Shown piece by piece: positions 8,332-17,066 of a DNA stretch of 64,000 nt. Every line of letters starts with the position of its first letter. Positions within the stretch are counted from its first letter, which is position 1. This DNA is from DASQPR01 sp963831705 (GTDB lineage Bacteria > Actinomycetota > Actinomycetes > Mycobacteriales > Micromonosporaceae). Both the position numbers and the translations under genes were made by a program. The notes under the pieces were generated by a model that saw nothing but the letters and a program-made list of their open reading frames with translations, was not told where the DNA came from and made no database searches. Where the stretch lies: contig CAWHRE010000010.1 in the NCBI GenBank assembly GCA_963831705.1, positions 1,054,001 through 1,118,000 on the forward strand. Direction: 5' to 3'.

Positions 8332-8499
8332 TCAGCGCGTTTCGCGGTGGAGCGTGTGCTTGCCGTCGCGGGAGCAGAACTTCTTGAGTTCGATGCGATC
8401 CGGATCGTTACGGCGGTTCTTCTTCGTGATGTAGTTGCGCTCCTTGCATTCAACACACGCCAATGTGATCTTCGGACGTACGTCGGTCGCCTTAGCCAC
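8332..8499 (-). CDS. rpmG: 50S ribosomal protein L33
   Basis: Small large-subunit protein, 55 aa, read from GTG at 8499 with AGGAAGG upstream. Sequence contains TDVRPKITLACVECKERNYI and TKKNRRNDPDR. The first zinc-binding pair (C15, C18) is present, but the second, normally CxxC, reads C42-S-R-D45, so one zinc ligand is missing. It is otherwise of the zinc-containing (C+) type and sits at the conserved place near hadAB and tRNA genes. Confidence 0.95.
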   Translation of the reverse strand: MAKATDVRPKITLACVECKERNYITKKNRRNDPDRIELKKFCSRDGKHTLHRETR

Positions 8500-8598
8500 G
8501 GCGGTGCCTTCCTGCGAAAATAAATATCTTGTGAAGGGTAGCCAGCTACCCTATGAAGTTCCAAATCCACACATGTGCGCCAAAGCACACCGTGCGCG

Positions 8599-8671
8599 TA
8601 GCGGTGGCCGGAATTGAACCGGCGACACAGCGATTATGAGCCGCTTGCTCTGCCATCTGAGCTACACCGCC
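8599..8671 (-). tRNA. tRNA-Met (CAT), elongator
   Basis: 73 nt, acceptor stem GGCGGTG/CACCGCT with a G-U end pair, discriminator A, anticodon stem AGCGG/TCGCT with loop CTCATAA. The acceptor stem does not have the unpaired first base of an initiator, so this is the elongator form. No encoded CCA. Confidence 0.96.
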
Positions 8672-8738
8672 GAGCCGGTGTGGCGGACGAGTCGGGCACG
8701 CCAGCCACGAGGCAATCTGCCGATCTCCGGCAGACGAG

Positions 8739-8811
8739 AGCCCCCTTACGGAATCGAACCGTAGACCTTCTCCTTACCATGGAGACGCTCTGCCGACTGA
8801 GCTAAGGGGGC
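8739..8811 (-). tRNA. tRNA-Thr (GGT)
   Basis: 73 nt, acceptor stem GCCCCCT/AGGGGGC, discriminator T (usual for Thr), anticodon stem TCTCC/GGAGA with loop ATGGTAA giving anticodon GGT. T arm contains GGTTCGATTCC. It lies 67 nt upstream of tRNA-Met on the same strand, probably co-transcribed. Confidence 0.96.
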
Positions 8812-8892
8812 GCGCTGATCTCTACACGAGATCGTGCACCGAGTAAGAGTACACAACAGCCTACCGGTACGCGAACCGGCACCCACCGCGCG

Positions 8893-11415
8893 TCATTGGA
8901 CCGCCCGGAGCCTGCGAACACCCGCCACCGAGACGCCGTCGGTGTCGGTTCGTGCGGCGATCCAGGTCTCCAGCCGGTCGTACGGCAGCGGCCGGCTGAA
9001 CAGGAATCCCTGACCGATATCGCAGCCCATCTCATCGAGTAGCGACAGCGTCAGCTCGCTCTCGACGCCCTCGGCCACGACGGACAGGCCCAGGCTACGT
9101 GTCAACTCGACGATCGCCCGAACGATCGCCAGGTCACCTGGGTCCGTCGCCATTCCCTGCACAAACGACTGGTCGATCTTCACCTCGTCGACCGGAAGTC
9201 GCCGGAGGTAGGACAGCGACGAATAACCGGTACCGAAGTCGTCGACCGAAATCCGGACGCCGAGATCGTCGAGAATCCGGAGTGTCGGCAGGGACCGGTC
9301 ATGGTCGGTGAGCATGCCGTCTTCGGTGATCTCCAGCGTCAGTCGTTCCGGCTCGACGCCGAACTCTTCGAGGAGGTGCGCGACCCGGCCCGGGAAGTCG
9401 CGGTCGACGACGGTTCGCGGCGAAAGGTTGACCGAAATCGGCAGCGGATGCCCGGCGAGATCCCATTGGTGTGCCCGGCGCAGGCCCTCACGCAGGACGA
9501 ATTCGGTCAAGCGCCCCAGCTGCCCCGTGTGTTCGGCAACCGCGACGAAGTCTTCCGGAGCCACGGCGCCGTGCACCGGATGGTCCCATCGAGCCAGGCA
9601 CTCGACGCCGATCAGGTCGCGGGTGCGCAGCGACACCTTCGGCTGGAAGTACACCTCGAGACCCTCGCCGTCGAGTGCACGGCGCAGATCGGTGGCCAGA
9701 CCCAGCCGCCGTACGGACCGGGACTCGAGACTCGGGTCGAAAAGCTGAACACCCGAAGAACGGGACTTCGCCGCGTGCGTCGCGACCGCGGCCCGCTGCA
9801 ACAGCGTGGCCGGTTCAGAACCATGTTCAGGGTGTACGGCGATGCCGACGGCCGCCCCGATGTCGAGCGTGAGCGGGCCCAGCTCCATCGGATGGGACAA
9901 CGCGTCACGCAGCTCGGCGGCGAGCGTCACAGCCGCCTCCGCGCTCTCGATTCGGATCGTCACCGCGAATCCATCGCCGCCGACGCGTCCGACAAGCGCC
10001 GCAGCCGGGCATACCGAGCGAAGCCTGGTCGCGAACTCGATGAGCAGCTTGTCCCCAGCCGCGTGCCCGATGGAGTCGTTAACGTCTCGCAAGCCGTCGC
10101 TGTCGAAGATCATGACCGCAACAACCTCGCCGGGCGCGCGGATCTTCAAAGCCTCTTCCAGCGCGCCGAGCATGCGGCGCCGATTCGGGAGGCCGGTCAG
10201 TGCGTCGTGATAGGCGTCGAATCGCAGTCGATCGACGAGGCGGTTGTTCTCCACCGCCACCGAGGCGTGTGCCGCGATCGTTTCCATCAGGCGTACGTCA
10301 TCACTGGAGAAACTCACCGAATCCTGCATGGATCCGGCGACCTCCAAAGAGCCGATCGTGACTCCACCCGACTTGAGCGGGACGATGATTACGTCCTTGG
10401 TCTTAGTCGTGCGCAGCTCTCGACGCATGTCGTCATCACCGAGACGTGGGCCGGCCGCAACGACGACACCTCGATCCACGGCCAGTTGCCGCAGCGCGAG
10501 CGGCGTTGCCGATAAGTCCAACAAACCCTTGTCGTCGGCCCGCGCGGAAAGCAGCGTCGCGGGATAGCGAGCGGCGGCAGGCAGCCAGAGCGTCGCGTAC
10601 TCCGATCGGAGCAGCGCCTGCACTTGCTTGAGGAGAACGGTTGGCAGTGTTCCGTCGTAGGAAGTCTCGGAGACCGCTCGGGTGATGTCGTACAGCTCGG
10701 TCAGGCGTTGATGTTGTCGGATGAACTGCGCATATGCCCGATAAACCAGAACCAGGCCGCCGGCGACGACGATCAGCAGGATAAACGTCCACCGCGTCTG
10801 GATGACGATGAGGACGACCAGGCCCAGCACCGCGTTGACCGCACCGACGATTGTGCCTGGACCGGCAGCCCTGACCAGCGATGACGGACTCATCGGTCCC
10901 TGCACCAGGAAGATGACCCCGAAAGTATTTGCCGACGTGATCAGCAGTCCGACGAACACCGATCCGACGAGGACAATCCAGGTACGCGGCGAGACAACAT
11001 CGAGTGGCTGATGGGTGGCCACGATGAGCGCGGCAATCGCGGTCGAGCAGCCGACGCTCGCCATATTGAAAGCAATTTTGACCGGCGCGGTACGCCGGAC
11101 GATCTGGCCCAGCATGTGCGCGACGATTCGGCCCGTTACCAGCAACACCGGTGAGAGATAGAACAGCGCCAGCAGCAGCGGGACTTCGACGATCGTCATT
11201 CTCGCGCCATGCCGCCGAAGTTCGACCAGCATGTTCGTCATCTCAGCGGCGGTGAGCAGCGCCAGGCAGAGGACAATGACCAACCAGTGAACCGGAACAG
11301 GCCCGCGACGGTGAGCTGCGTACACCGTAGCCAAAGCACCGAGGCAGGCGAGCGGAACGGTCAGCACCCAGGAAAGGCCGGACGTTCGCTGGATGCGAAA
11401 CGCGCTCCGGTTCAC
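8893..11415 (-). CDS. Membrane GAF-GGDEF-EAL protein, likely c-di-GMP phosphodiesterase
   Basis: 840 aa. Residues 1-225 hold several membrane segments; a GAF-like sensory region covers about 240-390; GGDEF about 395-560; EAL about 575-820. The cyclase signature is GGDGF (479-483), which lacks the catalytic Glu, so cyclase activity is unlikely. The EAL domain starts E605-C-L and keeps the usual metal and catalytic residues: N663, E695, D725-D726 (DDFGTGYSS), K746, E782 and Q802. It should therefore hydrolyse c-di-GMP at the membrane, perhaps with the dead GGDEF domain acting as a regulator. The start is GTG at 11415 with a weak ribosome-binding site, so a downstream start is possible. Confidence 0.9.
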   Translation of the reverse strand: MNRSAFRIQRTSGLSWVLTVPLACLGALATVYAAHRRGPVPVHWLVIVLCLALLTAAEMTNMLVELRRHGARMTIVEVPLLLALFYLSPVLLVTGRIVAHMLGQIVRRTAPVKIAFNMASVGCSTAIAALIVATHQPLDVVSPRTWIVLVGSVFVGLLITSANTFGVIFLVQGPMSPSSLVRAAGPGTIVGAVNAVLGLVVLIVIQTRWTFILLIVVAGGLVLVYRAYAQFIRQHQRLTELYDITRAVSETSYDGTLPTVLLKQVQALLRSEYATLWLPAAARYPATLLSARADDKGLLDLSATPLALRQLAVDRGVVVAAGPRLGDDDMRRELRTTKTKDVIIVPLKSGGVTIGSLEVAGSMQDSVSFSSDDVRLMETIAAHASVAVENNRLVDRLRFDAYHDALTGLPNRRRMLGALEEALKIRAPGEVVAVMIFDSDGLRDVNDSIGHAAGDKLLIEFATRLRSVCPAAALVGRVGGDGFAVTIRIESAEAAVTLAAELRDALSHPMELGPLTLDIGAAVGIAVHPEHGSEPATLLQRAAVATHAAKSRSSGVQLFDPSLESRSVRRLGLATDLRRALDGEGLEVYFQPKVSLRTRDLIGVECLARWDHPVHGAVAPEDFVAVAEHTGQLGRLTEFVLREGLRRAHQWDLAGHPLPISVNLSPRTVVDRDFPGRVAHLLEEFGVEPERLTLEITEDGMLTDHDRSLPTLRILDDLGVRISVDDFGTGYSSLSYLRRLPVDEVKIDQSFVQGMATDPGDLAIVRAIVELTRSLGLSVVAEGVESELTLSLLDEMGCDIGQGFLFSRPLPYDRLETWIAARTDTDGVSVAGVRRLRAVQ

Positions 11416-11434
11416 CGGAGATCAACCAGCGAAA

Positions 11435-11620
11435 TCAGACCCAACTCCAATCGTCCGCCGAAAAAGCGGACACAGTCGGGGTGGCTGACGGGGTGGCTGC
11501 GGGAGCGCTGCCCGACGAAGCTGTTACCGACGACGTTCCGGCGCCAAAAACCAGAACGGCGGCGCCAACCGCCACTGCGACGGCGAGGCCGCGAGCCCAC
11601 GCCCTCAATTTTGCATGCAT
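11435..11620 (-). CDS. Small exported peptide, unknown function
   Basis: 61 aa from ATG at 11620, with AGGAGG 5 nt upstream. Basic N-terminus (MHAKLRAWARG), a hydrophobic stretch LAVAVAVGAAVLVFGAG that looks like a signal peptide or single anchor, then a Ser/Thr/Ala/Pro-rich tail ending SADDWSWV. It lies 19 nt upstream of the GGDEF-EAL gene on the same strand, so it is probably in one transcript with it. An 8-bp inverted repeat lies just upstream. No family recognised; exported is inferred from the hydrophobic segment. Confidence 0.55.
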   Translation of the reverse strand: MHAKLRAWARGLAVAVAVGAAVLVFGAGTSSVTASSGSAPAATPSATPTVSAFSADDWSWV

Positions 11621-11643
11621 GAGTGCCTCCTACCCGGGGTCGG

Positions 11644-11662
11644 CGTACCTTATCAAGGTACG
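11644..11662. promoter_or_regulatory. Inverted repeat upstream of the small peptide gene
   Basis: CGTACCTT-ATC-AAGGTACG, perfect 8-bp arms with a 3-nt centre, 24-42 nt upstream of the peptide start. Placement and size suit a dimeric repressor operator or a leader hairpin overlapping the transcription start. Regulator unknown. Confidence 0.4.
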
Positions 11663-12027
11663 TTTCGATCGTGCCACACATGATGGCCTTTCCCCAGTAG
11701 GTGCACGTGCCGTTACGCCCGATGACCTGCGAGGACACATCGGACTCATCCGTCTAGATAGTGATTAATCATTCACGTTTTGCACGTGAAATCGACTGTA
11801 AACGGTTGCCGCCAGTCCGGCAATGTTTTAGCAGCCATTTGACTCTTCCGAGCGACGCCCGAATGGACGAGTCTGAACGACCCGTTACCCGAATGACCAC
11901 ATCGGATGATCGGACTGGTTCAAGCGTCCAATAGTCCGAGCAATCGGCGCGCCTGCAGGTCCAAAGCGCCCGGCCATCGCGGCCACGTGTCCAAGACCGA
12001 CCGCGACCGCATCCCAAGCAGGGCAGG
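11663..12027. other. Intergenic region with a second inverted repeat
   Basis: About 365 bp between divergent genes with no gene supported. It is locally A/T-richer than its surroundings and contains the perfect inverted repeat TTCACGT-TTTGC-ACGTGAA at 11772-11790. It probably holds promoters for both directions, but no -10/-35 pair was clear enough to call. Confidence 0.5.
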
Positions 12028-12426
12028 ATGGACGAAATGAAGGATGACAGCGAGATCCGGGCGCGGATCGAGAGCCATTGGGCTGCCTCCGAGAGCGGCG
12101 ACTCGGACGCCGAGCACGAGATCTACGCCGACAACGCAATCCTGGACTATCCGCAATCCGGCGAAAGATTCCGCGGTCGGGCGAAGATCCAAGCTCAACG
12201 CGGCGGTCATCCGGCCGAGCGACACTTCACCGTCCGCCGGATCAGCGGCAATGGGAATCTGTGGATCAGCGAGTGCGTGATCACGTACGACGGCAAGCCG
12301 ACCCACTCGATCAGCATCATGGAGTTCGCCGACGGATTCGTCGCGCATGAGACGCAGTACTTCGCCGACCCTTTCCCGGCGGCACCTTGGCGAGCTTCGC
12401 TCACCGAACCGCCGCCCGAGGACTAG
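12028..12426 (+). CDS. SnoaL-like / nuclear transport factor 2 family protein
   Basis: 132 aa single-domain protein of the NTF2-like fold: HWAASESGDSDAEHEIYADN (helix plus the start of the sheet), AILDYPQSGERFRGRAKI, then strands ending HETQYFADPF. Such proteins are small isomerases, hydrolases or binding modules, often of unknown substrate. No signal peptide. The start could also be ATG at 12037; neither has a strong ribosome-binding site. It stands alone, followed by a bidirectional terminator. Confidence 0.75.
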   Translation: MDEMKDDSEIRARIESHWAASESGDSDAEHEIYADNAILDYPQSGERFRGRAKIQAQRGGHPAERHFTVRRISGNGNLWISECVITYDGKPTHSISIMEFADGFVAHETQYFADPFPAAPWRASLTEPPPED

Positions 12427-12437
12427 ACCGACGAGAA

Positions 12438-12475
12438 ACGGCCCCCGGCCTGCGTCTCCGCTGGCCGAGGGCCGT
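12438..12475. terminator. Bidirectional terminator
   Basis: Stem ACGGCCC-c-CGGCC pairing with GGCCG-a-GGGCCGT, loop of about 12 nt. The minus-strand side continues TTTCTCG and serves tRNA-Tyr; the plus-strand side serves the SnoaL-like gene. Confidence 0.65.
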
Positions 12476-12483
12476 TCTATGCG

Positions 12484-12564
12484 TGGCGGGTGAAGGGTTC
12501 GAACCTTCGTAGCTTTCGCGACGGATTTACAGTCCGCTCCCATTGACCGCTCGGGCAACCCGCC
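12484..12564 (-). tRNA. tRNA-Tyr (GTA)
   Basis: 81 nt with a long variable arm (class II). Acceptor stem GGCGGGT/ACCCGCC, discriminator A, anticodon loop CTGTAAA giving anticodon GTA. T arm contains GGTTCGAACCC. The 3' CCA is not encoded. Divergent from yajQ, a linkage common in actinobacteria. Confidence 0.96.
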
Positions 12565-12719
12565 TTACGCACGCTTCCGGGCAAAGCCTGGCAGCAGAAG
12601 AGAGAATAGCGGTAACCCCGGGGGGTTACGCAAACGGGTACCTGCCGACGCGCCATCGATCTTCCGGTGGCAGTCTGGTTTGCGCTTAGAAGAGGACTTG
12701 AGTCAAAGGAGAGATCGAC

Positions 12720-13211
12720 GTGGCCGATCCATCGTTCGACATCGTCAGCAAGGTCGACCGGCAGGAACTGGACAACGCCGTCAACCAGGCGAGCAAGGAG
12801 CTGACGACCCGATTCGACTTCCGAGACACCGGGGCGTCGATCACGCTCTCCGGCGACGAGGCGGTCAGCATCCAGGCCGACACGGAAGACCGGGCCCGTG
12901 CCGCGCTCGACGTACTCAAAGAGAAGCTGGTCAAGCGGGATATCTCGCTCAAGTCACTGGATGCCGGTGAGCCGAAGCAGTCCGGCAAGTCGTACAAGAT
13001 CGATTGCAAGATCCTTCAGGGCATCGAGTCGGACAAGGCGAAGACGATCAGCAAGAAGATCCGCGACGAAGGTCCGAAGGGCGTGCAAGCGCAGATCCAA
13101 GGCGACCAGCTCCGGGTCACCGGCAAGAAGCGGGACGACCTTCAGGCCGTGATCGCGTTGCTGAAGGGCGCCGACCTTGGGGTGGCGCTGCAGTTCACGA
13201 ACTATCGCTGA
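12720..13211 (+). CDS. yajQ: YajQ family nucleotide-binding protein (UPF0234)
   Basis: 163 aa, two tandem ferredoxin-like (RRM-like) domains typical of YajQ. GTG start at 12720 with AAAGGAGA upstream; begins MADPSFDIVSKVDRQELDNA. Conserved motifs include ITLSGDEAVSIQADTEDRA and KGVQAQIQGDQLRVTGKKRD. Members bind nucleic acids or nucleotides; a Xanthomonas homologue binds c-di-GMP, which is of interest because a c-di-GMP phosphodiesterase lies nearby. Its 3' end overlaps the convergent MFS gene by 17 nt. Confidence 0.95.
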   Translation: MADPSFDIVSKVDRQELDNAVNQASKELTTRFDFRDTGASITLSGDEAVSIQADTEDRARAALDVLKEKLVKRDISLKSLDAGEPKQSGKSYKIDCKILQGIESDKAKTISKKIRDEGPKGVQAQIQGDQLRVTGKKRDDLQAVIALLKGADLGVALQFTNYR

Positions 13212-14487
13212 CGAGCAGGCGGCTGGGAGTACCACTGGACGGGTCTGCCTGGGACGGCGGACCCGTCACCGCTCCGGTGAGGCTCGGCAGTGTTGATGCG
13301 GCGGCCGACAGCGCGACCGCGAGGCCCGCTCCGGCGAATGCCCACCGCGAACCCGCGCTGGTGTCCACGATCAGGCCGGCAGCCGCACCACCGCCTGCGC
13401 TGAGCGCGACCGTGAGCGTCGTCATCCACGTGTACGCCTCGTTGTGCATGGACGCCGGCGTGACGAGCCCGACCAATGAGTTCAGGACGGTCAGCGCGGG
13501 CGCGATGGTAGCGCCGCCGACCGCGAGCAGAATCCCGAGCGTGAGCGTCGACGGGGCGAGCGCAAGCGCGGCGATGCTCACTCCGACGCCGAGCAGGAGC
13601 CAGCCGAGCTGACGTACCGGACGAAGCGGCGGCCGTCGGAGCCCGAATGTGATGCCGCCGATCGCGCTGCCGATCCCCCACAGCGCGAGCAGGACACCGG
13701 CCAGGCCGTCCGGATTGCTGACATGCGCCGACGTCGCGTACGCCGGGACTGCGACGCCGACGACGCCGAACGAGCATCCGAGGCCGGCCGCGCAGCCCAG
13801 CAACACCCGGAACCCAGAGGTGCGCAGCGGGCCGAGGCCGGTGGTCCGGGCGTCGTGCGGATGACGCTTGGTCGAGCGGATCGCCTTGCCGCGAGCGACC
13901 GTGATCGTGCCGAAGAACGTGAGGCCGGCAGCGGCGAAGATGGCCGTACGGGCGGACGCGAACGCGACGAACGCGGCCACCAGCAGCGGGCCGATCACGA
14001 ACACCATCTCGAACAGCGACGTCTCCAGCGTGAATGCGTCGCCACGCAGAATCGGATCGCCGCTGGCCAGCTGGTTCCAGGCGCCACGGATCGCAGCGGT
14101 CAACGGCGGGTACGTCGCACCGGCCAGCGCCGCGCAACTCCAGACCGCCACCGGAGAAACACCCGCGTGCAGGTGTCCGGTCGCGACCACGAGCGCCACC
14201 AGCGCGGCCGGATGGACGACGGAAGTGGCGATCAGGACGGGCGCCGGACCGACGCGGTCGGCGATCCGCCCGGCGATCGGTGCCATGATCGCTGCGGCCA
14301 GCGCATACAGGCCGCCGGCCACGCCGGCCGACGCGTAGTCACCGGTCGCATCGGCGATCACCAGCAACAGCGCAAGCGGCGTGATGCCGATCCCGAGGCG
14401 GGCGATCACGCCGACGATGAGTAGCACGTGGGCACCGGGCAGCCGCAGCACTCCGCCGTACCGCCGCACGTTTCCGCCCCTCACCAC
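13195..14487 (-). CDS. MFS transporter
   Basis: 430 aa, about 12 membrane segments. The conserved loop 2-3 motif is seen as GRIADRVGPAPVLIATS. A cytoplasmic central loop around RSTKRHPHDARTTGLG separates the two halves. Family members export drugs or small metabolites; no substrate can be assigned. The start is at 14487, with alternatives downstream before the first helix (YGGVLRLPGAHVLLIV). Transcribed alone; its C-terminus overlaps yajQ on the opposite strand. Confidence 0.85.
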   Translation of the reverse strand: MVRGGNVRRYGGVLRLPGAHVLLIVGVIARLGIGITPLALLLVIADATGDYASAGVAGGLYALAAAIMAPIAGRIADRVGPAPVLIATSVVHPAALVALVVATGHLHAGVSPVAVWSCAALAGATYPPLTAAIRGAWNQLASGDPILRGDAFTLETSLFEMVFVIGPLLVAAFVAFASARTAIFAAAGLTFFGTITVARGKAIRSTKRHPHDARTTGLGPLRTSGFRVLLGCAAGLGCSFGVVGVAVPAYATSAHVSNPDGLAGVLLALWGIGSAIGGITFGLRRPPLRPVRQLGWLLLGVGVSIAALALAPSTLTLGILLAVGGATIAPALTVLNSLVGLVTPASMHNEAYTWMTTLTVALSAGGGAAAGLIVDTSAGSRWAFAGAGLAVALSAAASTLPSLTGAVTGPPSQADPSSGTPSRLLVSDSS

Positions 14488-14559
14488 CGATGATCGGGCG
14501 CAAGCCTGTCACGTCGGCACGAACAAATCCGTAACCTATGCGCAACATCACCAACCTGT

Positions 14560-14578
14560 TTGCGCGCTCCTCGCGCGG
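14560..14578. repeat. Partial copy of the GCGCGCTCC hairpin repeat
   Basis: TTGCGCGCTCCTCGCGCGG, the inverse complement of the right end of the elements at 22343-22420 and 29713-29761. Only one arm is present, next to the htpX stop codon. Confidence 0.5.
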
Positions 14579-14582
14579 TTGG

Positions 14583-15464
14583 TCAGCTCATGTATTGGAC
14601 CGGACCGGAGTTCGCGGCCATCCGCTCCAACCGGGCGATCCGGTCGGCCATCGGCGGGTGCGTGGCGAACCAGCTGCCCATGCCACGAGTCCGGAACGGG
14701 TTCGCGATCATCAGGTGCGACGTCGTCGCGAGCTGGCCTTCCGGGCGCAACGGCATGGCCTGGGCACCGGCGTCGATCTTGCGGAGCGCCGAGGCCAGCG
14801 CCAGCGGGTCGTCGGACAGCTTCGCGCCAGACTCGTCCGCCTGGTATTCACGGCTGCGGCTGATCGCGAGCTGGATCACGGTCGCCGCCATCGGGCCGAG
14901 GATCAGCATCATCAGCGCGCCGGCGACGCCCGGGCCGCTGTCGCGGTCGTTACGGTCGCCACCGAAGAAGAAGGCGAACTGGGCAAGCATCGTGATGAAG
15001 CTGCCCAAGGCGCCTGCCACCGAGGAGATCAGGATGTCGCGGTTGTAGACGTGCGACAGCTCGTGGCCGATGACGCCGCGCAGCTCACGCGGGGTGAGTA
15101 GGGCCATGATGCCCTGCGTGACGCAGACCGCCGCGTGCTGCGGATTGCGGCCGGTTGCGAACGCGTTCGGCTGCGAGGTGGGGCTCATGTAGAGGCGCGG
15201 CATCGGGGCGTTCGCCCGGGCTGAGAGTTCGCGCACGATCGCGTACAGCTGGGGGGCTTCCGGCTCGGAGACCGGACGGGCGCCCATCGAGCGCAGCGCG
15301 ATCTTGTCCGAGTAGAAGTAGGACACCGCGTTCATGCCAAGGGCGATGATGAACGCGATGATCAAACCGCTGGATCCGCCGAAGGCCCAACCGATCACCA
15401 GGATGATCGAGGACAGCAGACCTAGGAGCGCTGCGGTTTTAAGTCCGTTATGTGATCGGTGCAC
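14583..15464 (-). CDS. htpX: Zinc metalloprotease HtpX
   Basis: Membrane-bound M48 protease involved in quality control of membrane proteins. 293 aa from GTG at 15464 (M-HRSHNGLKTAALLG), chosen because GGAGAAAAC precedes it; the frame runs further upstream without a good site. Two N-terminal membrane helices (about 10-55), the zinc motif HELSH (134-138), further hydrophobic segments, and the third ligand in SREYQADE. Synteny htpX-yajQ is common in actinobacteria. Confidence 0.95.
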   Translation of the reverse strand: MHRSHNGLKTAALLGLLSSIILVIGWAFGGSSGLIIAFIIALGMNAVSYFYSDKIALRSMGARPVSEPEAPQLYAIVRELSARANAPMPRLYMSPTSQPNAFATGRNPQHAAVCVTQGIMALLTPRELRGVIGHELSHVYNRDILISSVAGALGSFITMLAQFAFFFGGDRNDRDSGPGVAGALMMLILGPMAATVIQLAISRSREYQADESGAKLSDDPLALASALRKIDAGAQAMPLRPEGQLATTSHLMIANPFRTRGMGSWFATHPPMADRIARLERMAANSGPVQYMS

Positions 15465-15593
15465 GTTTTCTCCTATCGAGTTGCGTACCGGCAACGCCGT
15501 ATTCAACATCCCAGGTGCTTTCAAGCTTCCGCCGATTTCCCGTATCTATGCTTCGGGGACCCTGAGAAAACCCTGAGATGATCGCACTCAAAG

Positions 15594-17066
15594 CTAGCGC
15601 AGCGCGGAAACATTCAAGATCAGGCTGGGTGCGAACCCGATCACCAGCGCGGCGAGCGTCACCAGTGTGAGCGCGACCGCCACCGGCCAAGCCGGACGCC
15701 GAGCCGAGACCACGGGCGCGGACGACGGAGCGAAGAGAGTCGCGATCACACGGGCGTAGTAGGCGAGGCCGATGACGGCGTTGATGCCGACCACGATCGC
15801 GAGCCACGCGGCGCCACCGGTCAGCAGCGAGCGCACGATGACGACCTTGGCGAACAGTCCAGCGAGGCCGGGTGGCAGGCCGGCGAGTCCGACCAGAGCG
15901 AGTACGAACGCCGCGGCGATCCACGGACGCCGTCGCGCCACACCCGAAAAATCGCCGATCGTGCCGCCGTCGAGCGGCCCGCGCAGCGCGATCACGGCGC
16001 CGAACGCCCCGATCTCCAGAACCACATAGAACACGGTGTACGCGATGACCGCCGCGACCGCCGTCGTGAGCGCATCTGTCGTCCGCCCCCGAGCCAGTAC
16101 GGCGGCACCGAGCGGAGCGATGATGTATCCGGCCTGCGCGATCGACGACCACGCCAGTAGCCGGACCATCCGAGTCTGGCGCAACGCCACGATGTTGCCG
16201 ATCGTCATCGTGGCAACGGCGAGCGCGGCCAGGATCGGGCCGGTCACGGCGAGCGACGGCCCGAGCGCATCCACCGAGACGTACAGGATCGCGATCACGC
16301 CGCCGACCTTGCTGGCGGTCGACAGGTATGCGGCGATCGGCGTCGGAGCACCGTCGTACGACGCCGGCGCCCATGCGTGGAACGGCACCGCGGCGATCTT
16401 GAAGGCCAGACCGGCCAGGATCAGCACGACCGCGGCCCGGGTCAGCGGCAGATCGCGTACGGCCTGATGCGACGCCAGATACGCATTGATCGCACCGAAG
16501 TGCAGCGCGCCGGTGACCGCGTACAGGAGGGCGGCGCCCAGCAGCGTGATCGTGGTGGAGACCACGCTGATGATGAAGAACGTGACGGCGCCTTCGGCGC
16601 TCGCGACCGTACGCCGACGAAGCGCCACCAGCGCGTAGAGCGGCAGCGTGAGCGTTTCCAGCGCGACCACCAACGTGATCAGGTCACGCGAGTAGCCCAG
16701 CGCCACACCGCCGGTCATCGACGACGCGAGCAGGAAGCAGTACTCGCCGGACGGCGTCCCATCGGTCAACCAGCCGCTGGACAGCGCGACGACGACGAGG
16801 GTCAGCAGCGCGAATACGACCGCGATCAGGGCACCGGTGCGATCCGCGACGAGCGAGCATCCGGCCGGTACGCAGAAGCTGCCACGCGTGTGTCCGGCGC
16901 CGACGATCCAGGCGGCAACGGCGGTACCGACCGTGCCGAGCGCCGTCATCGCGAGCACCGCACCACGGCGATTGGGAAGCATCAAGTCGGTGAGGAACGC
17001 GAGCAGGGCCGTGGCGGCGGCAGTGTAGAGCGGCAGCAGCGCGATCTGATCGATCGTGGCGGTCAT
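15594..17066 (-). CDS. nuoN: NADH-quinone oxidoreductase subunit N
   Basis: Antiporter-like proton-pumping subunit of complex I, 490 aa, about 14 membrane helices. The start is ATG at 17066, overlapping the nuoM stop (ATGA). Characteristic features are LVVALETLTLPLYALVALRR and the lysine helix region FKIAAVPFHAWAPASYDGAP. Last gene of the nuoIJKLMN unit. Confidence 0.96.
   Translation of the reverse strand: MTATIDQIALLPLYTAAATALLAFLTDLMLPNRRGAVLAMTALGTVGTAVAAWIVGAGHTRGSFCVPAGCSLVADRTGALIAVVFALLTLVVVALSSGWLTDGTPSGEYCFLLASSMTGGVALGYSRDLITLVVALETLTLPLYALVALRRRTVASAEGAVTFFIISVVSTTITLLGAALLYAVTGALHFGAINAYLASHQAVRDLPLTRAAVVLILAGLAFKIAAVPFHAWAPASYDGAPTPIAAYLSTASKVGGVIAILYVSVDALGPSLAVTGPILAALAVATMTIGNIVALRQTRMVRLLAWSSIAQAGYIIAPLGAAVLARGRTTDALTTAVAAVIAYTVFYVVLEIGAFGAVIALRGPLDGGTIGDFSGVARRRPWIAAAFVLALVGLAGLPPGLAGLFAKVVIVRSLLTGGAAWLAIVVGINAVIGLAYYARVIATLFAPSSAPVVSARRPAWPVAVALTLVTLAALVIGFAPSLILNVSALR

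Noticed and set aside
9301..10515. 404-aa plus-strand frame opposite the GGDEF-EAL gene
   Set aside because: Shadow frame; the minus strand contains all EAL catalytic motifs in order.
11621..11760. c-di-GMP or c-di-AMP riboswitch before the small peptide gene
   Set aside because: The leader has a simple inverted repeat but none of the conserved GEMM or ydaO core sequences that I could recognise.
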